Source: Phycisphaeraceae bacterium
GTDB lineage: Bacteria; Planctomycetota; Phycisphaerae; Phycisphaerales; UBA1924
DNA: 64,000 nt
Direction: 5' to 3'
Assembly: GCA_026126305.1 (NCBI GenBank)
Contig: JAHCJI010000002.1
Span: forward strand, 62,001-126,000
Part shown: one piece after another, positions 1-9,521 of the stretch
Position numbering within the stretch: position 1 is the first letter of the stretch
Layout of the letters: each line of letters opens with the position of its first letter
Notes under the pieces: model-generated
The model's database searches: none
Seen by the model: the letters and a program-made list of their open reading frames with translations, nothing else
Told to the model about the DNA's origin: nothing
Program-made: the position numbers and the translations under genes

Positions 1-1347
1 CAGCGTCGCCATCTCGCGCAGACCGCGGCCGATGGCTTCGAGCGTGGCAAACGCCGCATCGCCCAAGGTGTCTTCGATGGGCTCGAACAAGCCGATCAAG
101 GCGCGTTCCAATGCGCCCGCCCATTGTGCCAGCGGTCGTGGTGGTTGGCGCAGCGGCTGGATGATCTCGAGCAGTTGCCCCCGAGCCCAGCCGACCGCGT
201 GTCGCGATCGGGCGAGCTTTGAACCACCCATGGGCAAAGGCCCAAATGCCCTCGTGGGCATGGCGTTGGAGAGATACTCGTCGAGGTGCTCTGGCAGCGC
301 TGCGGCCCGTGGATGGCGCGTTGCCAACACACGCAGGAAACCATCGCTGCGAAGCACACGCTCCAACGCCGCGAACGTGCGTTCACGCAGAAGCAATGCG
401 AGATCGGCCAGCATCCTGCCCGGGCCGGTGCTGGCATTGTTCGGGCCCCAGGCCACATGGACGTTCATTCCGTGCATCGTGGCCGCGCGACGGATCGCGC
501 CCGCCAGCGATTCGTCGGCCGTCCCAATGGCGCTGGTGCCCAGGTGCATCGCCGCGCGGACTGCCAGTCGGCCCTGTTCTTCGGGTCCGCCGGTTACAAA
601 TACCGTTCCCGGATCGACTTCGGTCTCGGCCTGGTCCCAGTATGTATCATCGACCACGCCGTCGTCGTGAAGCCCAGCGCTGTGGGCTACCAGAACGTCG
701 ACAGGGCAATCGCATCGCTTGATCAAACGTCGTGGGAACGCGTCCAAGTCGGTGCAGCAAAGCATGACCAGCCTGCGCAGGTGGCACGCCACGACCTCGC
801 CCGAATCGAGCGGGTGCAGCAACGGGTCGGCCACACCAGCCTCGACCAGCAGCGTTTCGTAACGATCCTGTAACTCCGCCAGTGCCGTCCAACGCTCGGG
901 CGGCTCCAGAGGCGGAAGTTTGGCCGACGCCACGTCTCGGAATCGCAGCCCACCACGGGCGCACTCGTCCGAAGCCGATGCGACAATCTCTGCCCAAGGC
1001 CCGTGTGTGTCCATCCCGGGCAGTGCGGCTTGCAACAGATCGTCTGGTGCGCCTTCGAGCACCTCGCGCCAAGCCAGCAAACGGTGCATCTCGGACGCGG
1101 GCCGATCGCACGGCACCAGAGCCTCGGCAAGCCGTCCCGCGGTGGTCGTTGCAGGCGGGCTGAGCATGAGCCCTTGTTTCTGGCATTCCGTGGCAAGCAG
1201 CGTCACCAGTACGCGGCTCGCCCTCGCACCGGGAGTCACCGCCAGCAAACCCGAGCAATCGAGCCAGCCACCCTCGGCTTGGTCCATGAACCACCTAACG
1301 GCGGCGGCCATGGGTGTCCGTGAAGGGTCGAGCCGGTGGGTCTGCAT
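1..1347 (-). CDS. AddB-like PD-(D/E)XK nuclease/helicase family protein, partial (C-terminus outside window)
   Basis: The reading frame is open without a stop from an ATG at 1347 to the left edge, giving 449 residues of an unfinished protein. The N-terminal pattern (a short leader, then LLAVTPGARASRVLVTLL and a following SPPATTTAGRLAEAL) matches the inactivated superfamily-1 helicase region of AddB-type double-strand-break repair proteins, where a degenerate P-loop is followed by a PPATTT-like strand. A later FVTGGPEEQGRLAVRAA segment fits the same fold. The diagnostic C-terminal PD-(D/E)XK nuclease would lie outside the window and is not seen. Start 1347 has AAGGGG a few bases upstream; in-frame ATGs at 1311 and 1287 are alternatives. 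It is divergent from the Lhr-type helicase gene with 67 bp between the starts, which fits a DNA-repair neighbourhood. Function is inferred from family resemblance. Confidence 0.6.
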   Translation of the reverse strand, partial: MQTHRLDPSRTPMAAAVRWFMDQAEGGWLDCSGLLAVTPGARASRVLVTLLATECQKQGLMLSPPATTTAGRLAEALVPCDRPASEMHRLLAWREVLEGAPDDLLQAALPGMDTHGPWAEIVASASDECARGGLRFRDVASAKLPPLEPPERWTALAELQDRYETLLVEAGVADPLLHPLDSGEVVACHLRRLVMLCCTDLDAFPRRLIKRCDCPVDVLVAHSAGLHDDGVVDDTYWDQAETEVDPGTVFVTGGPEEQGRLAVRAAMHLGTSAIGTADESLAGAIRRAATMHGMNVHVAWGPNNASTGPGRMLADLALLLRERTFAALERVLRSDGFLRVLATRHPRAAALPEHLDEYLSNAMPTRAFGPLPMGGSKLARSRHAVGWARGQLLEIIQPLRQPPRPLAQWAGALERALIGLFEPIEDTLGDAAFATLEAIGRGLREMATL

Positions 1348-1414
1348 GGGGTCCCCTTCTCAAACCAACATGGGCAGCCCGCGGTCGAGCAGGAGGCATA
1401 GTGTAGGCCCGGCA

Positions 1415-3901
1415 ATGTCCAAAACCCAAACAAAACCTGGGACAAAACGAAGCACGCTGCCCCGCATACGAGCTTGGTTTGCATCGCGCGGCTGGAAGCC
1501 CCATGCCTTCCAAGAGGAAGCCTGGGCCCTGTTCGCTCAGGGGCATAGCGGCCTGATCCTCGTCCCAACGGGCTCGGGAAAGACCTATGCGGCGTATCTC
1601 GGTGCCCTGGCCGAACTGGGTGAGACTGCCCCCTCTGCCCGAGGCTTACGTATCTTATATATAAGCCCACTTCGGGCCCTTTCGCGCGATATTGAGTCGG
1701 CCCTTCGCAGTCCGATCGAGGACCTGGGGTTACCACTTACAATCGAGAGTCGGACGGGCGACACTACGAGCACCGTCAAAGGCCGACAACGCACAAGTTT
1801 GCCCAGTGTGTTGGTGACGACTCCCGAGTCGTTGAGCCTGCTATTGACCCATGCGGACGCGGCTCAAAAGTTCTCGGGCCTTCAGGCTGTGATCGTGGAT
1901 GAGTGGCACGAACTCCTCAGCAGCAAGCGCGGAAGCCAGGTCGAGTTGGCATTGGCTCGGTTACGCCACTTCGCGCCGCGCTTGCGGACTTGGGGCCTGA
2001 GCGCGACCATCGCAAACGCCGACGATGCAGCCCGAGCGTTGGTGGGCACGGGCAGCAATCCATCAATCGTTCGGGCCCCGGTCGATCGGCCGGTCCATGT
2101 CGATTCGTTGCTGCCGGGCAGCCTGAAGCGGTTTCCGTGGGCGGGCCACATGGGCCTGGCGATGCTCGACGAGGTGCTTGCCTTTCTGGACCCAAGCATT
2201 CCCACGCTGCTGTTCACAAACACCCGCTCGCAAGCCGAGAAATGGTTCCACGCCATTTCCATGCGCCGGCCAGACTGGGAAGGGCGTGTGGCGCTGCACC
2301 ACGGGTCGATCGACCGCGACGAGCGTGAACGCGTCGAAGCGGGCGTCAAGTCGGGAAGCATCGGCATCGTGGTGTGTACCAGTTCGCTCGACCTGGGCGT
2401 GGATTTCGCACCGGTCGAGCGCGTGGTGCAGGTGGGCTCGCCCAAGGGTGTGGCCCGGCTGATGCAACGCGCCGGACGGGCTCGGCATCGCCCCGGAGAG
2501 CCTTGCGCCGTCACGTGCGTGCCCACCAACGCGTTGGAACTGCTGGAGATCGCGGCCGTGCGCAGCGCCATCGATGCCCGCGCCGTCGAGCCGCGAGATC
2601 CTGTCCGCCAACCCTTGGACGTGCTGGCCCAACACATGGTGACGGTCGCGCTGGGTGGGGGATTTAACGCTGATGCGCTGTTTGCAGAAGTCCGCACGGC
2701 ATGGTCATTTCGGGATTTGACGCGAGAGTCCTTCGATTGGACGTTGCTGCTGGTGACCAAAGGCGGCACAACCCTGAGCGCCTACGAACGATTCCATAAA
2801 GTCGAACTGGTGGACGGGCTGTACCGAGTGCCGAACAAGCGCGTTGCGCAGATGCACCGCCTGAACGTGGGAACGATTACCGGCCCGAGCACGATCGAGT
2901 TGCGGTATGTTAACGGCCGCAGCCTGGGACACATCGAGGACAGTTTCATCGGGCGCCTGCATGAGGGGCAGCACTTCCACTTTGCCGGGCAAACGCTGCG
3001 ATTCGTCGGCGTGCAAGGCGATGTTGCGCTGGTACGCCCCGGCACGAAGCAGACCAACCTCACGCCCATCTGGGGCGGCACACGCCTTCCAATCAGCGAG
3101 AGCCTGTCCAAGGCCGTCCGCGTGGCGCTCGAGCGTGCCGCTCATGCCGTGGAGACGGGCGTGAGCGACGATCTGCCCGAGGAACTGGCCGCTTTTCTCC
3201 CGATGGTTGCCGCGCAGGCGCGGCGTTCGGTCGTGCCCGCCGCCAATGAGGTGCTCTTTGAGTTGTACGCCAGTCGCGATGGATACCGGCTGTTGGGTTA
3301 TCCTTTCGAGGGGCGTCTTGTCCATGCGGGGCTGGCGTCGCTGCTTTCGCTGCGGCTTGGCCGCACGCGGCCGGCGACATTCACGTCGACGTTCAACGAC
3401 TATGGGTTCGAGTTGCTGTGTCCGTCGGAGTATCCCTTCGCCGAGGCGTTGACTCCGGAGTTGTTCACGCGTGAGCGACTCGCCCAAGACGCGCTCGAGA
3501 GTGTCAACAGCGCCGAACTGGCACGGCTGCAATTCCGTGAGATCGCCCGCGTTTCTGGGCTTGTGTTCCAGGGCTATCCGGGCGCACGCACACGGGCGGC
3601 GGGCAGGCACCTGCAAGCCTCCAGCGGCCTGATCTATGACGTGCTGCGTGAGTTTGACCCCGACCACCTGTTGCTGGCCCAGGCGAGGCGGGAAGTGCTG
3701 GAAAACCAGTTCGAGCAGGGACGCCTGGCCGCCGCCCTCGAGCGCATCGCATCGAGCACGTTCCGCATCGTCCGCATTGACAAGCCAAGCCCGCTCGCGT
3801 TGCCGCTGATCATCGAGCGGCTCAATGCCCAGACGATGTCCAGCGAGACCGTCGAGGCTCGACTGGCACGCATGCAGGCCGAGATGCAGGCCGAAGCATG
3901 A
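1415..3901 (+). CDS. Ligase-associated Lhr-like DEXH-box DNA helicase
   Basis: Superfamily-2 helicase of 828 residues, the usual length of the ligase-associated DEXH family. Visible motifs in order: Walker A LVPTGSGKT (about residues 51-59), box II DEWHEL with the DEWH variant typical of this subfamily, motif III GLSATIAN, then the second RecA domain with LLFTNTRSQAEKW, CTSSLDLGVDF and QRAGRARH. The remaining C-terminal half is the Lhr winged-helix and extension region. The frame is open further upstream but that part is antisense to the nuclease gene, so ATG 1415 is chosen; AGGAGG at 1391-1396 lies 18 bp away, farther than ideal. It overlaps the phosphoesterase gene by ATGA, so the pair is co-translated. 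In related bacteria these two are neighbours of an ATP-dependent DNA ligase and an exonuclease, neither of which is present here. Predicted role: ATP-dependent 3'-5' translocation in DNA repair. Confidence 0.93.
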   Translation: MSKTQTKPGTKRSTLPRIRAWFASRGWKPHAFQEEAWALFAQGHSGLILVPTGSGKTYAAYLGALAELGETAPSARGLRILYISPLRALSRDIESALRSPIEDLGLPLTIESRTGDTTSTVKGRQRTSLPSVLVTTPESLSLLLTHADAAQKFSGLQAVIVDEWHELLSSKRGSQVELALARLRHFAPRLRTWGLSATIANADDAARALVGTGSNPSIVRAPVDRPVHVDSLLPGSLKRFPWAGHMGLAMLDEVLAFLDPSIPTLLFTNTRSQAEKWFHAISMRRPDWEGRVALHHGSIDRDERERVEAGVKSGSIGIVVCTSSLDLGVDFAPVERVVQVGSPKGVARLMQRAGRARHRPGEPCAVTCVPTNALELLEIAAVRSAIDARAVEPRDPVRQPLDVLAQHMVTVALGGGFNADALFAEVRTAWSFRDLTRESFDWTLLLVTKGGTTLSAYERFHKVELVDGLYRVPNKRVAQMHRLNVGTITGPSTIELRYVNGRSLGHIEDSFIGRLHEGQHFHFAGQTLRFVGVQGDVALVRPGTKQTNLTPIWGGTRLPISESLSKAVRVALERAAHAVETGVSDDLPEELAAFLPMVAAQARRSVVPAANEVLFELYASRDGYRLLGYPFEGRLVHAGLASLLSLRLGRTRPATFTSTFNDYGFELLCPSEYPFAEALTPELFTRERLAQDALESVNSAELARLQFREIARVSGLVFQGYPGARTRAAGRHLQASSGLIYDVLREFDPDHLLLAQARREVLENQFEQGRLAAALERIASSTFRIVRIDKPSPLALPLIIERLNAQTMSSETVEARLARMQAEMQAEA

Positions 3902-4578
3902 GCACCGCGCCCGGCGATGTTGAGATCACCCACGGCGGGCACTCATTCTGGCTGCTGCCCGAGCGTGCACTGTATTGGCCAAGCAAGGGCTGGTTGTTGG
4001 TGGCCGACACCCATTGGGGCAAGTGTCAGACGCTGCGCGACGCGGGCGCACCGGTGCCGATGGGGCCATTGCACAGCGACCTGCAACGCCTGCGTGACGT
4101 GGTTGGGCGCGTCGGCGCGCGGCGCGTGGTGGTGCTGGGCGATCTTGTCCATGGTCCATCGGCGTTCGCACCGGGCATGGACGAATGTATCTCGAAGTGG
4201 AGGCCAAGCCTGCCCTGCGAATTGGCCCTGCTGCCTGGGAATCATGACCGGGTGTTGATGGGGGCAAGGGCAGTCGGCCTGCTCGAACGGTGGGGGGTCG
4301 AGCTGCTGCCGGCTCGGCTGTGTGCCGATGGACTCTGGCTGACCCATGAGCCGCCGAACATCGCCAGCGGCGCGGCGGTCTGCGGGCATGTCCACCCCGT
4401 CGTGCGGCTGCGCGGTCGGGGCGATTCGATGCGCCTTCCATGTTACTGGCTCGAAGGCGCGTTCGAGGCGCTGGTGTTGCCGGCGTTTTCGAGCCTGGTC
4501 GATGGGGCAACCGTGCGGGCATGCCCGGGCGACCGCATGTGGGCGGCCACGGGCACGGGCGTCTTCGAGTGCGGGTGA
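3898..4578 (+). CDS. pdeM: Ligase-associated DNA damage response endonuclease PdeM (metallophosphoesterase)
   Basis: Calcineurin-like metallophosphoesterase of 226 residues. The metal-binding motifs are all visible: VADTHWGK, VVVLGDLVHG, LLPGNHD, a WLTHEP histidine and the final VCGHVHP. This set and size match the PdeM family that accompanies ligase-associated Lhr helicases. Its ATG sits inside the helicase stop region (ATGA overlap), so the two genes form a translationally coupled unit. The downstream peptide synthetase is convergent and its stop codon begins at the very next base. Predicted activity is metal-dependent phosphodiester cleavage on nucleic acid; substrate is not shown by sequence. 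Confidence 0.9.
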   Translation: MSTAPGDVEITHGGHSFWLLPERALYWPSKGWLLVADTHWGKCQTLRDAGAPVPMGPLHSDLQRLRDVVGRVGARRVVVLGDLVHGPSAFAPGMDECISKWRPSLPCELALLPGNHDRVLMGARAVGLLERWGVELLPARLCADGLWLTHEPPNIASGAAVCGHVHPVVRLRGRGDSMRLPCYWLEGAFEALVLPAFSSLVDGATVRACPGDRMWAATGTGVFECG

Positions 4579-7500
4579 TTATGGTGCCGCGAGCACGTCT
4601 CGCAGCGCCCGGGCAACCACGGGCGCATCGGTCGTGAGCATGCCCAGGTGCTCCACATCAAGCACGCGGATGTCCAGCGCGCCATGCAACTGAGACCCGA
4701 AGCCATTCGTGCGAGCCCGCCATACCGGATGGACGTACTGCCAGGCTGGTGCCGAGCGCACGAGCACGACCTCACACGAAACGCTGGGAACCTGCCAGCG
4801 GGCGATCCGATGGTGCATGGCACGCCACCGGGCGCGGGAGTCGGCTTGATCGCCCGGGATGTCGATCACGGCTGGCTGGACGGGATTGCGCGGCGCTTTG
4901 CGACGACCGTGTCGCAGCCGGGCATGGACTTTGCCCAGGAACCACATCGGCGTACGGCTGAGGTAACATGGGGCATACGCGTCGAGCAACACCACGCGGC
5001 GGACGTCGTGTCCCAGTTCGCAGAGCCGCCCGGCCATGTCCAGTGCCACCAATCCGCCCAGCGAATAGCCCAACAGGGTGATGGGACCGCGACGACCCGA
5101 CGCCAGCGCGTGCGCGTGGGCCAACGCCGTGAAGCGCGCGAAGAATCGCTCGGGCCGGAAAGCGGCGGCCTCGCCGTCGGCGATCGCGGCCATGTCGAAG
5201 GCGAGCGTGTCCATCGCCCTTGGGCTGGCCTTGCCCAGTTCCCTCCAGAGTCGATACAGATCCACCGCGCGTCCCGTCGAGCCCGGGATGGCGATGCACC
5301 AGGGCGCGTCGGGCGCATCGGCACGCGCCGCATGATCGGCAAACTCGGCGAAGGGATGCTCGGCATCGTCGCGGATGCTCCGCGCAAGCCCCTCGAAGGT
5401 CGGCCGTTGCAGGAACTGGTTCAGCAGCAGGCGACGCCCCAGTCGGCGATGGATCGCCGCGGCCAGGCGCATCGCCAGCAGGCTCGTGCCGCCATCCACG
5501 AAGAAGTCGCTGGTCGTTTCGGGGCGGGTGCCCAGCAGCTCGTGCCACAGGTCCGAGAGTTCGAGCTGTTCCGATGGCGAAGCGGCGTCGAGTGTGGAGG
5601 CAACGGAGGCCTTCTCCACCTCGACCGTGTGCGCGTCCGTGTCGCTGTGGCTCCCAAGCAGCCGCGCGACCCATTGCCCACCGATCGCCGACAAAGTGGC
5701 TGCGTCGAACGCATCGGCCGACGCCTCGATCCAGACCCGCAGCCCGCTGGCACGACGCTCGACGTGCAATGCCAGTGCGAACCGTGCCGCGGGCTGGGCC
5801 AGGTCGATCGGCCGCAGGCTCGAGCCCGCAAACGCACGTGGCGCGTCGTCGATGTGGCGGTACGTCAAACCAAAGCGGATGGGGTCGTGGGCGCGCCGCG
5901 GGTCGATCCGTCGCACCGCATCGATCAGCGCTTCCAGGGGCAGCGTCGTGTCTTCCTGGCAGCGAAGCAGTTGTTCATCGATCGAACGGGCGGCGTCCTC
6001 GAACGTGCCGCCCTTGGCTTCGATCGGGCGCATGTCCAGGCAGCAGCCCACGACGCGCTGCAAGTCTTCCGATGGCCTGCGGGCAAAGGGCGTCAGCAGC
6101 CAACGCCCGGGCTCACCGAACCGCTCACGCAGCACCATGCCCAACGCCGCCGCCGCAAGCGCCATGGGCGAGACACCAAGCGAGCGTGCCCGCGTGTCGA
6201 GCGCTTCGATCGTCAGGCCGGCAGCGGCGATGGGCACATTCAACCCCGGCTGCGGGCCCGCATGGGGAAGTTCGCTTGCCGGCGCGGCGCTCCCGGCGAT
6301 GCGTCGGGCAAGTTCCAGGGCCAGGTCTTCACGGCGCATCGCCTTCTCGGCCCGCACGTACTCGGCATAGGGCAGCGGGGTCGCAAGCAAAGCCCCTTCC
6401 AGCAGCGATTCCAGTTCACGCTCGATCAGGTCCAACGACCATGCATCGATCGCCGCATGGTGGTACACCATCACCAGCAACTGCGAGCCGTCGTCGATGG
6501 CCCAGACGTGCAGCCGTGCGGGCGGATCTTGCGGCGAAATGGTCCGCAGCACCGCCGCCAGCACGCGCGCATCGCCCGTGTCCGGCGCGCCCACGCGGTC
6601 GTGTTCGGCGTGGAACACGGGGGCGGTGGATGGATCATGTTCCACCAGCATCGGCCGCTGCTGCGAAAACAGGACACTGGTCCGCAGGGCGTCGTGGCGT
6701 GCCAGGAGCGCGATCCAGGCGCTCCGCAGCCGATCGATCGAAACCCCCGGCTTGAGGTGCCATGCCTGGTGGACCAGCATGGCCTTGCCCGTGGGGTCGC
6801 GGCCGTGCTCCAGGCTCGCGCGGCGGCGGATGTCGCCGATGGGGTCCGCTTCGTCCGTGGCCCGCGCAACGTCGGCCGGTGGCAAGGTCTCGACCAGCGC
6901 CGCGATGCGGGCGATGGTCTGCCGGCGCAGGATCTCGGCGGCGGGCAACGCCACGCCGAAACCACGACGCACGTCCGCGCTCAGGCGCATGGCCAGCAGC
7001 GAATGCCCTCCGGCGTCCTGGAAGCGTTCATCGGGGCCGATTGCCCGACCCAGCCTCGTGCGGAACAGTTCCATCAGCCGCGTCTCCACGGCCGTGGTCG
7101 ATCGATGCGGCGTGCCGCCGTGGGCGTCGAGGGTCGACAGCAATGCCGAACGATCGACCTTGCCCGTGGTGCCCATCGGCATCGTTCGGACGGGCACGAA
7201 GCGCTCGGGCAGCATGGTGGGGGGCAGCCTTTCGGCGAGCTGGGCGCGAACGTCCGCGGGGCCGGCATCCGCGCTCGGGACATAGAACGCGATCATGCGA
7301 CGCGTCTCGGCGGTCTCGCCCGTGACCGCGATGGCCGCCTGTGACACGCCCGGGCACGCGGCCAGTTGGGCCTCCACGCCGTCGGGCTCGATGCGGTGGC
7401 CGCGGATCTTGACCTGGCGATCGACGCGGCCCATGAACACGGCGGCGCCGTCCTCGCGCATGCGCACGAGGTCTCCGGTGCGATACCAGCGCTCGCCCTG

Positions 7501-8592
7501 CGAATCGACGACAAACTTCTCGGCCGTCCGCGCCGGATCGCCCAGGTACCCCAGCGCCAGGCCCAGGCCGCCCACGAGCAGTTCGCCTTGCATCAATGCT
7601 GTCGCCGGGGCATCGGGCCGAGCACCCGGCTCGACGATTCGCATGGTGCTGCCGTGGATGGGCGTGCCGATGGGGATGCGCTCGCCCGCGGCGTCGTCGC
7701 GGGTGATGGTGTGGCACAGGCTGAAGGTCGTGTTCTCGGTGGGCCCATAGCCATGGATGAGCCGGACATCCGGGCAGAGTTCGAGGAACCGGCGGATATG
7801 CGGCACGCTCTCGCGCTCGCCGCCGGTGAGCAGTTGGCCCATGCCCGCCATCGAGCCGGGGTGCTCCTCGACCATGGCGTTGAAGAGCGAGGCCGTCAGC
7901 CAGGTGTCGCTCACCTTGCCCGAGGTCAGATACTCGGCCAGGTCGGCAAGCGTGGGCGTCTCAAGGGTCTGGACGACGCAGCACCCGCCGTGGAGCAGCG
8001 CCCCCCACACCTCGAGCGTCGAGGCGTCGAAGGCCACGGCGCTCAAGACGCCCCAGCGATGGTCCGGGCCGAAGCGGGCGTAGTCGGCCCCCAAGACCAG
8101 CCGCACCACCGCTCGGTGGGGCACGACCACGCCCTTGGGCGTGCCCGTGCTGCCGCTGGTGTACATGACGTACGCGGGCGCATCGGGGCCGACCTCGGGC
8201 TGGGGGGCCTCGCCCGGCCTGAAGTTAGCCGAGGGGCCGCCCACGGGGTCGAGCATGCCCGGCCCGCGGCCGATGACCACCTTCGCCGCCAGCGGCTCGA
8301 GCATGGCCCCACGCCCGGGGGCGGCCGGGTCGATGGGCGCGTAGGCCGCCCCGCACCGCACGATGGCAACCACGGCAACGAGAAAGTCGATCCCCCGGGG
8401 CATGACCAGGGGCACGAACGTGCCCGGGCCCACGCCCCGGCGGCGCAGCTCGGCGGCCAGGGCCGCGCTGGCGGAGTCGAGCTGGGCGTAGGCCAGGCGC
8501 TCGCCGCCGGGCCATGCCTCGACCGCCACGCGCTTCGCGTGCTCGACAAAGGCCGACTCGAGGTGGCCGAGGATGGTTCCTGTTCCTGGCAT
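4579..8592 (-). CDS. Non-ribosomal peptide synthetase, A-T-C-T-TE
   Basis: Protein of 1337 residues. Adenylation domain about 10-490 with [11 protein letters not shown] (144-154), [11 protein letters not shown] (280-290), [21 protein letters not shown] and the A10 lysine in [11 protein letters not shown]. First carrier domain about 500-570 with GGHSL (serine 531). Condensation-like domain about 585-1000 with HHAAIDAW at 711-718; the usual glycine after the aspartate is alanine. Second carrier about 1010-1075 with GGTSLL (serine 1036). Thioesterase about 1095-1337 with GYSLGG (serine 1177), VLLDAYAP (Asp 1204) and a histidine in VEHLGM. Start ATG 8592 places the A domain at the N-terminus; the frame continues upstream only into a terminator and a dockerin shadow. 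It stands alone with no phosphopantetheinyl transferase, transporter or tailoring gene adjacent, so the product may be a small one- or two-unit amide or ester. Substrate is not predicted. Confidence 0.92.
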   Translation of the reverse strand: MPGTGTILGHLESAFVEHAKRVAVEAWPGGERLAYAQLDSASAALAAELRRRGVGPGTFVPLVMPRGIDFLVAVVAIVRCGAAYAPIDPAAPGRGAMLEPLAAKVVIGRGPGMLDPVGGPSANFRPGEAPQPEVGPDAPAYVMYTSGSTGTPKGVVVPHRAVVRLVLGADYARFGPDHRWGVLSAVAFDASTLEVWGALLHGGCCVVQTLETPTLADLAEYLTSGKVSDTWLTASLFNAMVEEHPGSMAGMGQLLTGGERESVPHIRRFLELCPDVRLIHGYGPTENTTFSLCHTITRDDAAGERIPIGTPIHGSTMRIVEPGARPDAPATALMQGELLVGGLGLALGYLGDPARTAEKFVVDSQGERWYRTGDLVRMREDGAAVFMGRVDRQVKIRGHRIEPDGVEAQLAACPGVSQAAIAVTGETAETRRMIAFYVPSADAGPADVRAQLAERLPPTMLPERFVPVRTMPMGTTGKVDRSALLSTLDAHGGTPHRSTTAVETRLMELFRTRLGRAIGPDERFQDAGGHSLLAMRLSADVRRGFGVALPAAEILRRQTIARIAALVETLPPADVARATDEADPIGDIRRRASLEHGRDPTGKAMLVHQAWHLKPGVSIDRLRSAWIALLARHDALRTSVLFSQQRPMLVEHDPSTAPVFHAEHDRVGAPDTGDARVLAAVLRTISPQDPPARLHVWAIDDGSQLLVMVYHHAAIDAWSLDLIERELESLLEGALLATPLPYAEYVRAEKAMRREDLALELARRIAGSAAPASELPHAGPQPGLNVPIAAAGLTIEALDTRARSLGVSPMALAAAALGMVLRERFGEPGRWLLTPFARRPSEDLQRVVGCCLDMRPIEAKGGTFEDAARSIDEQLLRCQEDTTLPLEALIDAVRRIDPRRAHDPIRFGLTYRHIDDAPRAFAGSSLRPIDLAQPAARFALALHVERRASGLRVWIEASADAFDAATLSAIGGQWVARLLGSHSDTDAHTVEVEKASVASTLDAASPSEQLELSDLWHELLGTRPETTSDFFVDGGTSLLAMRLAAAIHRRLGRRLLLNQFLQRPTFEGLARSIRDDAEHPFAEFADHAARADAPDAPWCIAIPGSTGRAVDLYRLWRELGKASPRAMDTLAFDMAAIADGEAAAFRPERFFARFTALAHAHALASGRRGPITLLGYSLGGLVALDMAGRLCELGHDVRRVVLLDAYAPCYLSRTPMWFLGKVHARLRHGRRKAPRNPVQPAVIDIPGDQADSRARWRAMHHRIARWQVPSVSCEVVLVRSAPAWQYVHPVWRARTNGFGSQLHGALDIRVLDVEHLGMLTTDAPVVARALRDVLAAP

Positions 8593-8677
8593 GCGCTGGT
8601 GGGGCCCACGGTTCGCTCTGCAACAGGATATTCGGACGGAAGCGGGTGGCTCATGGAGCGGATCTTGGGGCCGGAAC

Positions 8678-8711
8678 AAAAAAGCCCGGCCGCGATGCCT
8701 CGCGCCGGGCC
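8678..8711 (-). terminator. Intrinsic terminator downstream of the dockerin gene
   Basis: Read on the minus strand, a GC-rich stem (GCCCGGC pairing with GCCGGGC, extended by GCGA/TCGC with one bulged base) is followed directly by six T residues. It lies 31 bp after the stop of the dockerin gene at 8742 and before the start of the peptide synthetase at 8592, so it separates the two transcripts and implies the synthetase has its own promoter. Confidence 0.85.
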
Positions 8712-8741
8712 AAGGGGTATGGACCGCGGACGGATTGGGGT

Positions 8742-9377
8742 TCAGTCGCAACCTTCGGCGAAGGCGTTCTGGAAGCACAGGAAGTCGAAGATGGTGAACG
8801 CGCCGTCGCCGTCGCAGTCGGCGTAGGGATCGCCCGAAGCGAAGGCGTTCTGGTAGCACAGGAAGTCGAAGATGGTCAGCTGGCCGTCGCCATCGCAGTC
8901 GGCGTAGCAGTCGGCGCCGCCGTCCTTGAGGGTGGCCACGGCAAAGTCTGGAGACACCGCGCCGCCCAGCGTGCCGGCCAGGCTGCTGAAGAGCAGCTCG
9001 CCCTCGCCCAGGTTGGCCGTCGAGGTGCCGCGCCAGGTCAGGACCTCATCGCCCGTGGCGGGGATCCAGTAGTCGAGCACACCGCCGAAGGTCGGGCCGT
9101 TGTGGAAACCGCCCGAGGAGGTGTAGAAGGTCCAGGGGCCCACGGGCAGCGAGGCGGGGTCGCCCACCCAGTCGGTCAGCGGGCTTGGGGCAGACTGTTG
9201 GTCGCCCCAGATGAACCACCGCCAGCCCATGCCGGGTGCCCAGCCATCGTCGGGCGTCAGGCAGAATTCGTACTGGTACAGGCCGCCGATGTCCTCGACC
9301 GAGTACTCCAGCAGCAGGCTCTGGGCGCTGGCGATGGCGGGCAAGGCCAGCAACGATGCAAAAGAGAACTTCTTCAT
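8742..9377 (-). CDS. Secreted protein with C-terminal GC-type dockerin repeats
   Basis: Protein of 211 residues with a signal peptide (MKKFSFASLLALPAIASA, cleavage after ASA). The middle portion, about residues 20-150, is aromatic-rich and beta-like with no family I recognise. The last 50 residues hold two copies of a calcium-loop repeat: CDGDGQLTIFDFLCYQNAF and CDGDGAFTIFDFLCFQNAF, ending in GCD. This doubled repeat with a terminal Gly-Cys is the GC-type dockerin signature known from Phycisphaerae and thought to anchor or assemble exported proteins. A clear Shine-Dalgarno GGAGG lies upstream of ATG 9377. Followed by an intrinsic terminator. The molecular function of the main domain is unknown. 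Confidence 0.85.
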   Translation of the reverse strand: MKKFSFASLLALPAIASAQSLLLEYSVEDIGGLYQYEFCLTPDDGWAPGMGWRWFIWGDQQSAPSPLTDWVGDPASLPVGPWTFYTSSGGFHNGPTFGGVLDYWIPATGDEVLTWRGTSTANLGEGELLFSSLAGTLGGAVSPDFAVATLKDGGADCYADCDGDGQLTIFDFLCYQNAFASGDPYADCDGDGAFTIFDFLCFQNAFAEGCD

Positions 9378-9521
9378 GTGTCAATCCTCCGGATCCGGGG
9401 TCAGTCGCGTCGCTCGTGGGTCAGCGGGGCGGGCGAACGCGGCGATGGAAGGGGGCCCATACGGCATGGCACCCCCACAAGACTCCGAGGATTACGCCCC
9501 ATCGGGGATTGTCGTTACTCG

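Noticed and set aside
920..1414. An N-terminal extension of the Lhr helicase of 165 residues
   Set aside because: It is antisense to the AddB-like coding frame, has serine/arginine-rich shadow composition and no homology.
4648..7344. A very long plus-strand open frame (about 898 codons) opposite the peptide synthetase
   Set aside because: It is the antisense of clearly recognised synthetase domains, has no family match and arises from high GC.
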